From Mycobacterium lacus (lineage in GTDB: Bacteria; Actinomycetota; Actinomycetes; Mycobacteriales; Mycobacteriaceae): DNA of 64,000 bases. The position numbers and the translations under genes are program-made. This document shows, piece by piece, positions 1 through 10,102 of the stretch (position 1 is its first letter; every line of letters begins with the position of its first letter). Below the pieces are notes generated by a model that was not told the DNA's origin, searched no databases, and saw only the letters and a program-made list of their open reading frames with translations. The stretch lies in the NCBI RefSeq assembly GCF_010731535.1, contig NZ_AP022581.1, positions 3,605,952 through 3,669,951 on the forward strand. Reading direction: 5' to 3'.

Positions 1-551
1 ATGGTGATCAGCGGAAAACCAAAGATGAGGAACAGCACCGCAAGATAGCCCCAGCGCCATGGCTTCGCGATGTGATAGGTCAGAACGCCCATGATGCCGA
101 CGAGAAAGTAGCTCACCCCGATATCGTGAGCGCGCACAAACCTTTCCGACGCGTCGTGGTTTTCAATCGCCAGGTAGAGCAGACCTTCGCTGACATACGT
201 AGCCAGAACGTGGGCGCTCAATCCCACAGCGAGCCAACGCAGATGGCCCAGCCAGTGCTCGGCCGGGGCGAGAAACAGGGTGAACAGCAGCAGGTAGGGT
301 TCCAGGTTCTTGCCATCGATCCACAGCAGGCTGGAGAACAGCACCCCGAGCGGGTCCGTCGCCAACTCGTGGATGTTGGTGGACCGGTGCAGCAGCACCA
401 CATGCAACTGCCGGCCCGTGAGCGTGTTCTGGACGATGGTCGTGATCGCCAACACGACCAGCCAGGTGTAGGTGAACGGCGCCCCGCTGACGAAATGCCA
501 CACCGCGAGCGCCCAGCTTCGCAGCCGCAGCCCCACCGATGCATGTGCCAC
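1..551 (-). CDS. rhomboid-like membrane protein, partial (Rv3435c-like)
   Basis: The frame is open from a GTG at 551 to the window edge, so the 3' end is missing. It begins 21 bases after the glmS stop, so the two are probably co-transcribed. The translation is hydrophobic with several likely membrane segments, for example around TYTWLVVLAIT, LEPYLLLFTLFL and WGYLAVLFLIFG. The position after glmS and the character of the protein match the conserved mycobacterial membrane protein Rv3435c, which is related to the rhomboid fold. No catalytic Ser/His pair can be judged from this fragment, so protease activity is not claimed. Confidence 0.7.
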   Translation of the reverse strand, partial: MAHASVGLRLRSWALAVWHFVSGAPFTYTWLVVLAITTIVQNTLTGRQLHVVLLHRSTNIHELATDPLGVLFSSLLWIDGKNLEPYLLLFTLFLAPAEHWLGHLRWLAVGLSAHVLATYVSEGLLYLAIENHDASERFVRAHDIGVSYFLVGIMGVLTYHIAKPWRWGYLAVLFLIFGFPLIT

Positions 552-572
552 GGCCTTAAGCGTATGCAGCGC

Positions 573-2441
573 TTACTCCACGGTGACGGACTTGGCCAGA
601 TTTCGCGGCTTGTCGACATCGTAACCGCGGGCCTGCGCCACCGAAGCCGCGAATACCTGCAGCGGGATCGTCGACAGCAGCGGCTGCAAAAGTGTTGACA
701 CCGCAGGGATTTCGATCAAGTGATCGGCGTAGGGACGCACGGTGTCGTCACCCTCTTCGGCGATCACGATGGTCACCGCGCCGCGCGTCTGGATCTCGCG
801 GATGTTGGACAGCAGCTTCGCGTGCAACGTGGCCGACCCCTTGGGCGAGGGCATGACGACGATGACCGGCAGGTCGTCCTCGATCAGCGCGATGGGGCCA
901 TGCTTGAGCTCGCCGGCCGCGAAGCCCTCGGCGTGCATGTAGGCCAATTCCTTGAGTTTCAGCGCGCCTTCCAGCGCCACCGGATAGCCGACGTGACGGC
1001 CCAGGAACAGCACCGTCGACGACTCGGCGAACCGGTAGGCCAGGTCGGCGACCGGACCGATCGACGCGATCACCCGGGCCACCAGGTCCGGCATCGCTGC
1101 CAGTTCGCGATACTCGCGCTGGACCTCGTCGGGGTACTTGGTGCCGCGGGCCTGCGCCAACGCCAGGCCGAGCAGGTAGTTGGCGGCGATTTGCGCCAGG
1201 AAGGTCTTCGTCGAGGCCACGCCGATCTCTGGGCCGGCGCGGGTGTAGAGCACCGCGTCGCACTCACGCGGGATCTGGGAGCCGTTGGTGTTGCAGATCG
1301 CCAGCACCTTGGCCTTCTGCTCCTTGGCGTGCCGGACCGCTTCCAGGGTGTCGGCGGTTTCACCGGACTGCGAGATGGCCACCACCAGCGTGCTGCGGTC
1401 CAGCACCGGGTCGCGATAACGAAACTCGCTCGCCAGTTCTACCTCCACCGGCAATCGTGTCCAGTGCTCGATCGCGTATTTGGCCAGCAGCCCGGAGTGA
1501 TACGCGGTACCGCAGGCGACGACGAACACCTTGTCGATCTCGCGCAGTTCCTGGTCGGAGAGCCGTTGTTCGTCGAGCACGATGCGCCCGCCGACGAAGT
1601 GCCCGAGCAGCGTGTCGGCCACCGCGGTGGGCTGCTCGGCGATCTCCTTGAGCATGAAGTACTCGTAGCCGCCCTTTTCGGCGGCGGCCAGGTCCCAGTC
1701 GATGTGAAAATGGCGGGCACTCGCGGCGTCGTCGTTGCCGTCGAAGTCGCTGATCCGGTAGCCGTCCGCGGTGATCACGACCGCCTGGTCCTGGCCGAGC
1801 TCGACCGCGTCGCGGGTGTGTTCGATGAACGCGGCCACGTCGGAGCCGACGAACATCTCGCCGTCGCCGATGCCCAGCACCAGCGGGGTGGAGCGGCGGG
1901 CGGCGACGATGGTGCCGGGCTCGTCGGCGTTGGCGAACACCAGTGTGAAGTGGCCCTCCAGTCGGCGCAGCACGGATAGCACGGAGCCAGCGAAGTCGCC
2001 CGCCGTCGCTCCGTGGCGATATGCCTGCGCCACCAAGTGCACCGCGACCTCGGTGTCGGTGTCGCTGGCAAACTCCACGCCGGTCGTCTCCAGCTCGTGG
2101 CGCAGCGTGGCGAAGTTCTCGATGATGCCGTTGTGGACGACGGCGATCTTGCGGACGGCGTCGCGGTGCGGGTGCGCGTTGCGGTCGGTAGGGCGGCCAT
2201 GGGTGGCCCAGCGGGTGTGGCCCAGGCCAGTGCTGCCGGCCAGTGCGGCCGGTGGCATTTCGGCCATCGCCTCCTCCAGGTTGGCCAGCCGGCCGGCCCG
2301 ACGGCGCACGGTGAGGTTGCCGTCACCATCGACCAACGCGATGCCGGAGGAGTCGTATCCGCGGTACTCCATCCGGCGCAGTGCGTCCATGACGACGTCG
2401 CAGGCAGGGCGCTGACCGACGTAGCCGACAATTCCGCACAT
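573..2441 (-). CDS. glmS: glutamine-fructose-6-phosphate aminotransferase (isomerizing)
   Basis: This cytosolic enzyme makes glucosamine-6-phosphate from fructose-6-phosphate and glutamine, the first step to UDP-GlcNAc for peptidoglycan. The product is 622 residues, close to the usual length. The chosen start gives MCGIVGYVG, which places the catalytic Cys directly after the removed Met, as in all class II glutamine amidotransferases. The N-terminal amidotransferase half is followed by two SIS sugar-isomerase domains, with SQSGETADT in the first, and the protein ends in LAKSVTVE as in the family. The upstream in-frame extension lacks family features. The downstream partner glmM lies at 6217-7554. 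Confidence 0.97.
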   Translation of the reverse strand: MCGIVGYVGQRPACDVVMDALRRMEYRGYDSSGIALVDGDGNLTVRRRAGRLANLEEAMAEMPPAALAGSTGLGHTRWATHGRPTDRNAHPHRDAVRKIAVVHNGIIENFATLRHELETTGVEFASDTDTEVAVHLVAQAYRHGATAGDFAGSVLSVLRRLEGHFTLVFANADEPGTIVAARRSTPLVLGIGDGEMFVGSDVAAFIEHTRDAVELGQDQAVVITADGYRISDFDGNDDAASARHFHIDWDLAAAEKGGYEYFMLKEIAEQPTAVADTLLGHFVGGRIVLDEQRLSDQELREIDKVFVVACGTAYHSGLLAKYAIEHWTRLPVEVELASEFRYRDPVLDRSTLVVAISQSGETADTLEAVRHAKEQKAKVLAICNTNGSQIPRECDAVLYTRAGPEIGVASTKTFLAQIAANYLLGLALAQARGTKYPDEVQREYRELAAMPDLVARVIASIGPVADLAYRFAESSTVLFLGRHVGYPVALEGALKLKELAYMHAEGFAAGELKHGPIALIEDDLPVIVVMPSPKGSATLHAKLLSNIREIQTRGAVTIVIAEEGDDTVRPYADHLIEIPAVSTLLQPLLSTIPLQVFAASVAQARGYDVDKPRNLAKSVTVE

Positions 2442-3192
2442 AGCAGACCAGGGTAGTGCAGCCGTGGGGTGGTGCAGCCGGCTCATGCGACCTGCCCCGG
2501 CCCGACACCGGACACCCCCCATCAGCCAAGCACAGCCGGCGGGTGAGGTGGTATGGATTCTTTTCAATTCATACGAACCTCCTAATCGACGGTAACTAAT
2601 TCATCTGAAATGTTTGTGACGTTTTCTTTTTCTTCATATTTCCAGCATCGGTGTGCGCTTAGAATCAGCAATGTCGGCTAGAGCTGGCAACCACCGAGAA
2701 GTGATACGAACTGCGGTATCGGCGTACCGACGAACGCCGTAATACGCGGACCCGCTAGCGGGAAAACGGCACCGGAGCCAGCGGAGAGGACAACGGTGTA
2801 AACGCTCGCCTGATCACCACCGCGCTCGGTCTTGGAGCCACCGCCACCGGCGAATAGCGCTACAGATCAAGGATTTCGCCGTGGAAGGTGATCGCTTCGC
2901 AGCAGCGCAACTGCGCTCTTGCCATCAGCTGTCCACGAGGCATCAACGCCACCGTCCAGCTACTCGATAACGACGTCGAATGCCATGTGAAGGGATTCTG
3001 CTGGCACGAATATCCGGGAATACATAGCAAACGTAGCTAACCAATAGTTAGGCCCTGCCAGTTGCGAAACTCAGCGGCGGCTATGACCCGATTGATGAAT
3101 CTCGACAAAACATTAATCCAGACGCCGGGAGCGGGTCCATCGAAAAAGGCGACTTGTGACCCCGCCCGCGCGCAATCTTCGAGGAGTGAATC
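2442..3192. other. gene-poor stretch upstream of glmS
   Basis: No convincing coding sequence is seen over about 750 bases. In H37Rv this interval holds Rv3437, which I could not recognise here. Bases 2560-2660 are clearly AT-richer than the rest of the window and hold T-rich runs, which fits the glmS promoter region on the minus strand. A purine-rich AGGAGG-like element (reverse complement of cctcct near 2578) lies too far from the glmS start to be its ribosome binding site. Confidence 0.5.
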
Positions 3193-3411
3193 ATGACTGC
3201 TGTTCTGTACGATACGGCGACTGCCCCGTCTGCACCCGAACCGACGTTGGCGCCCCGCCGAAAACAGGTGCCGCACCGGCGGCGTCGTCAACAGCCGCTC
3301 GACCCTCCAAGCGACCCAATGGTGGACGCGGCCGCTCGTTTGTTGAGCATTCCGCTGCGCCAGGTGTACGCGGTGCTCTGGCGCGTCGGGGCGATCGAGG
3401 TTATGGCCTAG
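3193..3411 (+). CDS. small basic hypothetical protein
   Basis: A 72-residue protein starts at an ATG preceded by GAGGAG at a suitable distance. It has a Pro- and Arg-rich N-terminal half and a compact C-terminal part (about residues 41-72, from DPMVDAAARLL to the end) that could form two short helices. I do not recognise a family. The helical tail resembles the short helix-turn-helix-like tails of small mycobacterial proteins of unknown function, which is only an impression. The spacing to the next gene is 99 bases on the same strand. Confidence 0.5.
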   Translation: MTAVLYDTATAPSAPEPTLAPRRKQVPHRRRRQQPLDPPSDPMVDAAARLLSIPLRQVYAVLWRVGAIEVMA

Positions 3412-3510
3412 CAGGCTGCCGACGTCGGGAGCTGCCTGACGGGGCGACGACGGGCAGCTCCGGACGGCACGCGCTGGACCCATCCCCCGGTTCACCGCTA
3501 ACGTCGACGG

Positions 3511-4350
3511 GTGGCCCGCACCAGCAAGCTCGTCGCCGCCCTCAGCCGCCGCGGCCCACACCACGTTTTGCGTGGTGATTTGGCCTTTGCCGGCCTGCCC
3601 GGCGTGGTGTACACCCCGCAGGCCGGACTGAACCTTCCCGGCGTCTCCTTCGGCCACGACTGGCTCACCGGCAGTGCCCGGTATTCGGGTCTGCTGGAGC
3701 ATCTGGCGTCGTGGGGCATCGTGGCCAGCGCCCCCGACACCCAGCGGGGACTGGCGCCGTCGGTGCTGAACCTTGCCTTTGATCTGGGGGTTGCCCTCGA
3801 TATCGTGGCGGGAGTGCGCCTCGGGCCGGGAAAGATCAGCGTGCACCCCGCCAAGCTCGGCGTGGTTGGCCACGGTTTCGGCGGCTCGGCCGCCGTGTTC
3901 GCTGCCGCGGGAATGCCCACCAAGCCGTCGGCAGTCGCGGCGATCTTCCCGACGGTGACCAGTCCCCCGGCGGAACAGCCCGCCGCCACGCTCAGCGTGC
4001 CCGGTCTGATCCTGAGCGCACCGGGCGATCCGAAGACGTTGACGTCCAACGCCCTGGGGCTTTCGCGGGCTTGGGAAACGGCCACGTTGCGCATCGTGAG
4101 CAAAGCCCAAGCCGGCGGCCTGGTTGAGGGCCGGCGACTGACCAAGGTGGTCGGGCTGGCGGGGCCGCACCGCAGGACGCAACGTTCGGTGCGCGCGCTG
4201 CTGACCGGGTATCTGCTTTACATGCTCAACGGAGACAAGACCTACCGCGAATTTGCCGATCCAGAGGTGCAGTTGCCCAGGACCGACCCAATAGACCTGG
4301 GAGCGCCACCGGTCACCCCCGAAGAGAAGATCGTTGCACTGCTGAAGTAA
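3511..4350 (+). CDS. alpha/beta hydrolase-fold protein (Rv3438-like)
   Basis: The 279-residue protein has the length and position of Rv3438. The fold is suggested by a dienelactone-hydrolase-like order: a GVVYTP strand near the N-terminus, then a turn at VVGHGFGGSAAVFAAAG, then a late histidine region. The nucleophile elbow G-x-S-x-G reads G-H-G-F-G, with Gly where the catalytic Ser is expected, so the protein may be catalytically dead or use another residue. The start is a GTG. An in-frame ATG is not available nearby. No signal peptide is visible. Confidence 0.75.
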   Translation: MARTSKLVAALSRRGPHHVLRGDLAFAGLPGVVYTPQAGLNLPGVSFGHDWLTGSARYSGLLEHLASWGIVASAPDTQRGLAPSVLNLAFDLGVALDIVAGVRLGPGKISVHPAKLGVVGHGFGGSAAVFAAAGMPTKPSAVAAIFPTVTSPPAEQPAATLSVPGLILSAPGDPKTLTSNALGLSRAWETATLRIVSKAQAGGLVEGRRLTKVVGLAGPHRRTQRSVRALLTGYLLYMLNGDKTYREFADPEVQLPRTDPIDLGAPPVTPEEKIVALLK

Positions 4351-4490
4351 GGCGCTCACCGTGGCGCACGAATTCGGGGTGCGGCCTGGTCGGGCTGTTC
4401 GCGGCGCGGTCGAACACGTTGCGATTGGGAGCGGGTGAGCGGGCCGCGGCCGAGATACTAGACGCGCCGAGGTCGCGTTGGGATTTACCG

Positions 4491-5846
4491 TCACCGCCCT
4501 GCCTTCGGAAGCTCGTCCGCGGCGATCTCACAGGGTGTCGATCCCGCCGGCGCCGGTTGCCGTGGTGGCCCGACAGCCGGCGGTGGTCCGGCCGCGGGCG
4601 GTGGTTCGACGGCCGGCGGTGGTTCGACGGCCGGCCGTGGTCCGGCCGCGGGCGGCGGTTCGACGGCCGGTGCGGCGACGGCCGGTGTCGCGGTCTTGTC
4701 TGCGACGCCGTGGAGCTGCTCGCCCGGTTGTGGTTCGGCAGGCTCCCCTTCCTCTGTGGCCTGCTCTCCCGGGTGGGTCTCCTCGGCCTGCTCCGCCTTT
4801 TCGGGCTCTTCCGGCTCGGGGGCATCCTCGTCGTCGGCGATGTCTTCGGCCCAGGGGGGGTCGGCGAGCTGGGCGGCGGCCGAGCCCAGCAAGCCACCCA
4901 TCGCCTGCACGATTCGACCGGCAAGCCCGCCGAGGCCCCCAAGATCACCCAAACCGCCGCTGCCTGTGGGGAGAGTTGGGCCGCCGCCCATCGCAGCCCC
5001 CGGGTCCGGGGGCGTGAGGATCGCCGGGGTTAGCCCGGGCACCGGGGCCGTGGCCGGCGCCGGATCGGGTGGGAGGGCAGGCAACGCGGCGGCGGGTGCG
5101 ACCGCCGCCGGCACAGCCGTCGACGGGGCCGGCCGGACGGCGTGACGGACGGGCCCCAGGTCGCCGGGGATCTCGAAGTACGCCCGCGGCGCGGTGGCCA
5201 GCCGGTCGGTGACGACGTCGTACGACGCCGCCACCCCGGCCCGTGTGGAACGCATCGCCGTCAGCCAATCGTCGCGAATGTCGTTGTCCACGTATGGTTT
5301 TATCTGCTGGTGAACCAGCTCCTCGGCCGTCGCCCGGTCCCCCACCCCGGTCGTGACCGTATCGGCGGCCGCCAACCAGGCCGGCCGCAACGCCAGCGTG
5401 CGATCGTCGATCGCGATGGCCGCCGCGACCTTTGAGTCGACCAGGTGCCACAGGTTGTCGCGCAGCGACTCGCATCGCTGAACCGCCGCGCGCACTTCAC
5501 TGGCCAGCGCGTTTGCGGCATCGCAATGGCGCTGCAGGAACCGGACCGCTGCGTCGGCTCCCGGTCCCGCCCACGCCGCGGAAAGCTCGGTGACCTGGGC
5601 ACGCTGCATTCTCAGCGCCTCGGCGACCGCGTCGGCCACCGCCCGCAGCCGTCCGCAGTCGGCGTCGAGCGCGTGCAGGTCGAGGCCGTCTTCGCTGTCG
5701 TACCAGTCGCGGATCTGGGCAGGGTGCGACGTCAGGTCGGGATGTTGGTAGCCCAGCAATTGGCAAGCCCGTACATACCGCAGCGTGTGCTCGACGGCGG
5801 GGCGGCCCTCAGCGAGGCGCTCGGCCACGTCCAACCGGTCGGCCAC
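4491..5846 (-). CDS. helical N-terminal, proline-rich C-terminal protein (Rv3439c-like)
   Basis: The start chosen is the GTG two bases after the stop of the preceding gene, giving MADRLDVAERL and 451 residues. The first ~200 residues look alpha-helical and contain AAWAGPGADAAVRFL, similar to the W-x-G turn of ESX-associated helical hairpin proteins. The middle is Ala/Pro-rich, followed by an acidic Glu-rich stretch, then a tail of repeated PPPAVE and PPPAAG units. It matches Rv3439c in position and size. Secretion through a type VII system is plausible from the N-terminal half but not shown. The low-complexity tail is likely to vary between strains. Confidence 0.8.
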   Translation of the reverse strand: MADRLDVAERLAEGRPAVEHTLRYVRACQLLGYQHPDLTSHPAQIRDWYDSEDGLDLHALDADCGRLRAVADAVAEALRMQRAQVTELSAAWAGPGADAAVRFLQRHCDAANALASEVRAAVQRCESLRDNLWHLVDSKVAAAIAIDDRTLALRPAWLAAADTVTTGVGDRATAEELVHQQIKPYVDNDIRDDWLTAMRSTRAGVAASYDVVTDRLATAPRAYFEIPGDLGPVRHAVRPAPSTAVPAAVAPAAALPALPPDPAPATAPVPGLTPAILTPPDPGAAMGGGPTLPTGSGGLGDLGGLGGLAGRIVQAMGGLLGSAAAQLADPPWAEDIADDEDAPEPEEPEKAEQAEETHPGEQATEEGEPAEPQPGEQLHGVADKTATPAVAAPAVEPPPAAGPRPAVEPPPAVEPPPAAGPPPAVGPPRQPAPAGSTPCEIAADELPKAGR

Positions 5847-5848
5847 GA

Positions 5849-6169
5849 TCAGCCAATCCGCGCCGCGGCAGACAGCTCGGCATCGGCATAGCGGTCGGCG
5901 CCGGCGCGCAGCGCGACCGCGACCTCGACGGCCGCCCGCGACCACTGCGATAACTCCTGCGCCAGCCGGGTCAGCCCGGTGCGCAACGCGTCGCCGGGAG
6001 CGGCGTGCGCCCGGCCGGCGCTGGCTGCGCCGAAGGCCAGCCGTGCCAGATGGTTGGCCACCGCATCGTCGATGAGTTCGGCGGCCGCGCCGATCCGGTC
6101 GGCGACCGCACGAACCGCGGCCACGTCGATATCGGTTGAGTCATAGCCATTTCCACGATCGGGTCTCAT
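5849..6169 (-). CDS. small ESX-associated-like protein (Rv3440c-like)
   Basis: A 106-residue helical protein begins MRPDRGNGYDSTDIDVAAV. Its pattern, an N-terminal helix with VRAVADRIGAAAEL, then a second helix with LTRLAQELSQWSRAAVEVAVALRAGADRY, resembles the DUF2580/EspC-like ESX secretion-associated family. It ends two bases before the start of the next gene, so the two are translationally coupled. Together they may form a helical pair like other type VII substrates. This is inference from shape only. Confidence 0.75.
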   Translation of the reverse strand: MRPDRGNGYDSTDIDVAAVRAVADRIGAAAELIDDAVANHLARLAFGAASAGRAHAAPGDALRTGLTRLAQELSQWSRAAVEVAVALRAGADRYADAELSAAARIG

Positions 6170-6216
6170 GCTTAGTCCGACGCCCGACACCGCGCCGGGG
6201 TTCCAGCATGTCCGGG

Positions 6217-7554
6217 TCAGCGCTGGGCGCTCACGGCCTCCGCGACACTCGTGGCCAGCCGCTGCGCGATGCACTCGTCGGCGGCCTCCACCATGACCCG
6301 AATCATCGGCTCGGTTCCGGAGGGACGCAACAGGATTCGACCGGTGTCACCCAGCTCGGCCGCGGCCTCGTCGACCGCCGCCTGGACCGAGGGCGCCGCG
6401 ACGGCGGTGGCCTTGTCGGCGACCTCCACGTTGATCAGCACCTGCGGCAACGCCTGCATCACCGATGCGAGAGCCGCCAGTGAGGATCCCGTCTGCACCA
6501 TGCGCGTCATCAATCGCAACCCGGTGACGATGCCGTCGCCGGTGGAGCCCAGTGTCGGCATCACGATGTGGCCGGATTGCTCGCCGCCAAGGCTGTAGTC
6601 GCCGGCCCGTAACTCCTCCAGGACGTAGCGGTCGCCGACGGCGGTCGTGCGCACGGCGATGCCGGCTGAGCGCATGGCCAGGTGCAGCCCGAGGTTGCTC
6701 ATCACGGTGGTCACCAACGTGTCGTAGGCCAGTTCGCCGGCCTCCTTCATCGCCAGCGCCAGCACCACCATGATGGCGTCGCCGTCGACGAGTTCACCGT
6801 TGGCGTCGACGGCCAGGCACCGGTCGGCATCGCCGTCGTGCGCCAGGCCCAGGTCGGCGTGGTGGGCGATGACCGCCGCTCGCAGCGATTCCAGGTGCGT
6901 CGATCCGCAGTTGTCGTTGATGTTGCGCCCGTTGGGGTCGGCGTTGATGGCGATGACACGGGCACCGGCCGCGCGGTAAGCGCGCGGTGCCACCGACGAC
7001 GCGGCACCATGGGCGCAGTCGACGACCACGGTCAGACCGTCGAGCCGGACGGTGCCGACCTTGCTCACCTGGCGCAGATAGCGGTCCGCCGCATCCCCGG
7101 CGTCGACGACGCGGCCGATGCCGACGCCGACCGGGCGCAACCCGGGTCCCGCCGCCACCAGGGCCTCGATCTGATCCTCGGTGTCGTCGGCCAATTTGTG
7201 CCCGCCGGGCCCGAAGATCTTGATGCCGTTGTCGGGCATCGGGTTGTGCGACGCCGAGATCATCACCCCGAAGTCGGCGTCGTAGGCGCCGGTCAGGTAC
7301 GCCACCGCGGGCGTCGGTAGCACTCCGACCCGCAACGCGTCGACCCCCTCGCTGGTCAGCCCGGCGATTACCGCGGATTCGAGCATCTCGCCGCTGGCCC
7401 GGGGATCGCGGCCGATCACGGCGACCCGCCGGCCCGGCGCGCCCGGACTCGCCAAGTGCCGCGCGGCGGCGGCGCCCAGCGCCAGCGCCAGCTCGGCGGT
7501 CAGCTCGCGATTGGCGACCCCGCGGACACCGTCGGTGCCGAACAGTCGACCCAT
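6217..7554 (-). CDS. glmM: phosphoglucosamine mutase
   Basis: This enzyme converts glucosamine-6-phosphate to glucosamine-1-phosphate in UDP-GlcNAc synthesis (also called mrsA). The 445-residue product starts [12 protein letters not shown], the conserved GlmM N-terminus. The phosphoserine loop is [15 protein letters not shown], the metal loop is [13 protein letters not shown], and the sugar-binding loop is LGGEQSGHI. The C-terminal phosphate site is [14 protein letters not shown]. The further upstream in-frame extension is not conserved and was rejected. It lies downstream of rplM-rpsI on the same strand, as in H37Rv. Confidence 0.97.
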   Translation of the reverse strand: MGRLFGTDGVRGVANRELTAELALALGAAAARHLASPGAPGRRVAVIGRDPRASGEMLESAVIAGLTSEGVDALRVGVLPTPAVAYLTGAYDADFGVMISASHNPMPDNGIKIFGPGGHKLADDTEDQIEALVAAGPGLRPVGVGIGRVVDAGDAADRYLRQVSKVGTVRLDGLTVVVDCAHGAASSVAPRAYRAAGARVIAINADPNGRNINDNCGSTHLESLRAAVIAHHADLGLAHDGDADRCLAVDANGELVDGDAIMVVLALAMKEAGELAYDTLVTTVMSNLGLHLAMRSAGIAVRTTAVGDRYVLEELRAGDYSLGGEQSGHIVMPTLGSTGDGIVTGLRLMTRMVQTGSSLAALASVMQALPQVLINVEVADKATAVAAPSVQAAVDEAAAELGDTGRILLRPSGTEPMIRVMVEAADECIAQRLATSVAEAVSAQR

Positions 7555-7678
7555 ACGGACAAACCTTTCACAGTTGACAGCCCCGCACATACCCACTGTT
7601 GGCCGCGAGCGTGCGTGCTTGTGCACCGACACGCCGGGAACGGCAGACAAAGATGCCCGCTCGCGGCCCGATAGTGAC

Positions 7679-8149
7679 TCAGCGCTTGCTGTACTGCGGC
7701 GCCTTGCGGGCCTTCTTCAGGCCGTACTTCTTGCGCTCGGTGGCACGCGGGTCACGGGTGAGGAAGCCGGCCTTCTTCAGGGCGGGCCGGTCCTCGGGCG
7801 ACGCCAGAATCAACGCCCGCGCGATGCCCAGCCGCAGTGCACCGGCCTGACCCGACGGGCCACCGCCGCCCAGGTGAGCAAAGATGTCGAAGCTTTCGGT
7901 CCGCTCCACCGTGACCAGCGGGGCCTTGATGAGCTGCTGGTGCACCTTGTTGGGGAAGTAGTCCTCCAAGCTGCGGCCGTTGAGGTCGAACTTGCCGGTG
8001 CCCGGCACCAGGCGCACCCGCACGACGGCTTCCTTGCGGCGGCCGACGGTCTGGATGGGCCGCTCGAACACGAACGATTGGCCGGGTTTGGCCGCCGCCG
8101 TCTCGGCCGGAGCTTGCGGGACCTCTACGGCCTCGGGCGTTTCGGTCAT
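7679..8149 (-). CDS. rpsI: 30S ribosomal protein S9
   Basis: The 156-residue protein has the S9 core from [18 protein letters not shown] to the basic C-terminal tail ending APQYSKR, whose last Arg contacts P-site tRNA in the family. The first ~30 residues are an Ala/Pro/Glu-rich extension typical of mycobacterial S9. Its ATG overlaps the rplM stop (TGATG arrangement on the minus strand), showing translational coupling in the rplM-rpsI operon. Confidence 0.97.
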   Translation of the reverse strand: MTETPEAVEVPQAPAETAAAKPGQSFVFERPIQTVGRRKEAVVRVRLVPGTGKFDLNGRSLEDYFPNKVHQQLIKAPLVTVERTESFDIFAHLGGGGPSGQAGALRLGIARALILASPEDRPALKKAGFLTRDPRATERKKYGLKKARKAPQYSKR

Positions 8150-8589
8150 TGCGCCACCTGCTTGATCTCGTACGGAACCGGGCGCTGGGCGGTGTGTGGA
8201 TGCTCCGGGCCGGCGTAGACGCGCAGCTTGCGCTGGATCTGGCGGCTGAGCTTGTTCTTCGGCAGCATGCCCACGATCGCCTTCTCCACCACACGGTCGG
8301 GGTGCTTTTGCATCAGCTCGCCAATGGTGCGTTTGTGCAAGCCGCCGGGATACCCGGAGTGGCGGTAAGCCATCTTGTGCTGCAGTTTCTCGCCGCTGAT
8401 GGCGACCTTGCCGGCGTTGATGACGATGACGAAGTCGCCGCCATCGACATTGGGAGCGAACGTCGGCTTGTGCTTGCCGCGCAGCAGGTTGGCCGCCGCG
8501 ACGGCAAGGCGGCCAAGCACCACGTCCGTGGCGTCGATGACGTACCACGATCGCGTGGTGTCACCCGCCTTGGGCGCATATGTAGGCAC
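8146..8589 (-). CDS. rplM: 50S ribosomal protein L13
   Basis: The 147-residue product starts [20 protein letters not shown] and contains the L13 motifs [19 protein letters not shown] and [20 protein letters not shown]. It is the first gene of the rplM-rpsI operon. About 300 bases upstream (8590-8886) carry no gene and should hold the operon promoter. I see no clear ribosomal-protein leader structure there. Confidence 0.97.
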   Translation of the reverse strand: MPTYAPKAGDTTRSWYVIDATDVVLGRLAVAAANLLRGKHKPTFAPNVDGGDFVIVINAGKVAISGEKLQHKMAYRHSGYPGGLHKRTIGELMQKHPDRVVEKAIVGMLPKNKLSRQIQRKLRVYAGPEHPHTAQRPVPYEIKQVAQ

Positions 8590-8886
8590 AGCGCTTACCT
8601 TTTCTTCTCGGAGTGGATCCCGGTGTGACCCGGGTACCGGTCAGGCGTGGACGGTGGGGTTGGTCTCGGCGACCGGCATTGACCCGAGGCCCCGGCGTAC
8701 CGCACGCCAACGGTGCAGCTTACCGACGGGCATCCCCGCAGGTCAAAATCACGAATTGATGATCTGAACACCCGCGTGGATGAGTTCGTTGTCTCAATTT
8801 CGAAGATGCCGCGGGCAACGATGAAGGCATGCGGTTGCTAATTACGGCACACGCCCGCGCATTTTCCGCGTCGCAGCGGGATTCCC

Positions 8887-9989
8887 CTACGCAACTCCGC
8901 TAGACCGCGCATCCTGTCGTCGCAGGTGACTGATAGCACTGATGGCCGACAATGCACGCGTATCGACCCGGAGGATCGAGCTGTCGTTCCGCGCGAGCCG
9001 GTTGATTCGCGCTGCGAGTTCCAGACCGCGATCGGCTGCCTCCGCGAGGTTCTGCCACCGCCATAAGGACCTCTCGATTCGATCTAGTTCACTCAGCCGA
9101 CGGGCGCGCTGTACGACAGTGTGCACACGCGCATTGTCGAGGATTGCGCGTCCACCGTCGGGACAGCAATCCGTATCCGTGCAGATCAGGCGCGTCCACA
9201 CGTCCCGGTGGTGGCAAATCGCCGCCAGGCTGCGCTTATCGATACTTCGGCCCAGCGGTGCCACAAATACCGGCCGCCCGGACCCGGTTCCACCCGATTG
9301 GGAGCGTCGGCGGCCTGACATCGTTGCTGGGAGGTCGCACCGTTCACGCCAACCAATTCCGGTTTCATACCCCTGGGCGCCGGCCGCGATACCTAACTCG
9401 CCCAGGCGGCCTTGTTGCCACAGGATGACCGAGTAGTCGCGCCTCAGCAGTTCGATCAGGCGGATCAGGTCGGTCGCCCGTTCGTCGGGGTGCGCGCCAT
9501 CGTCGATCTTCGACGCCGCCAGGGCGAGCTCCCGAGGCGCAAGCCCGGCGAGTGCACGCATCATCGGGTCAAGCGCCTGGATTCCCTTGATCGGCAGGAG
9601 CATTCGCCAGCCGATGGCCATGACAGCTAGAACCGGTAGAGCAATATCTTCGTGGTCAAGGTATTCCCGTGCGTTTTCCCACATTCCGGCCTGGACATCG
9701 ATCCACTCGCTCCCGGGAAGGTCGACGTGTACGTAAGGCGGGATGCCGGCAGTCGCCCCATGATTGATTTGGTAGTCGATCACCCGTCGAGTGAGGTCTG
9801 ACAGAAACGCCGGGCGCGATGATTCTTCTGGTATCAGTGCCCGCGGCAGGCCGAAAGGCAACCTGGCCCAACGATCATCAGGAGGCTGCGAGTCCTGGAA
9901 AAAGTAGGTCTGCGGGTCAACGATGCCCGTCGATCGGGGGTTCGAAGGGCTTGGTCTTGAGAGGACGCCCTGATGAGCAGTTCGGCCAT
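8887..9989 (-). CDS. uncharacterised accessory protein, probable frameshift near its start
   Basis: The best translation start is the ATG at 9989, with AAGGAGGT ideally placed upstream, giving MAELLIRAS. The long conserved-looking frame is one base off, starting around STGIVDPQTYFF and running ~350 residues to the stop at 8887. A one-base indel within the first ~20 codons is therefore likely, or a non-standard start. The body has a turn near GRLGELGIAAGAQGYETGI and a His/Cys-rich segment (CHHRDVWTRLICTDTDCCPDG) that could bind a metal. I do not recognise the family. It is divergent from the Xre/MbcA-type antitoxin and absent from this position in H37Rv. Confidence 0.5.
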
Positions 9990-10102
9990 AACCGCACCTC
10001 CTTCGTGCCGCTATCGTAACATCGATGGAAATACAGTACGCAACTTGACCGGTAGCTTTGTGCGAAACATACTCGGCATCATGCGGAAGAGAACCTCGCA
10101 AA

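Noticed and set aside
2442..2700. glmS ribozyme upstream of glmS
   Set aside because: No ribozyme core is seen and actinobacterial glmS genes are not known to carry one.
3037..4494. Long minus-strand reading of 485 codons opposite the Rv3438-like gene
   Set aside because: It is antisense to a conserved gene, has low-complexity composition, and lacks any family motif; typical GC-rich shadow.
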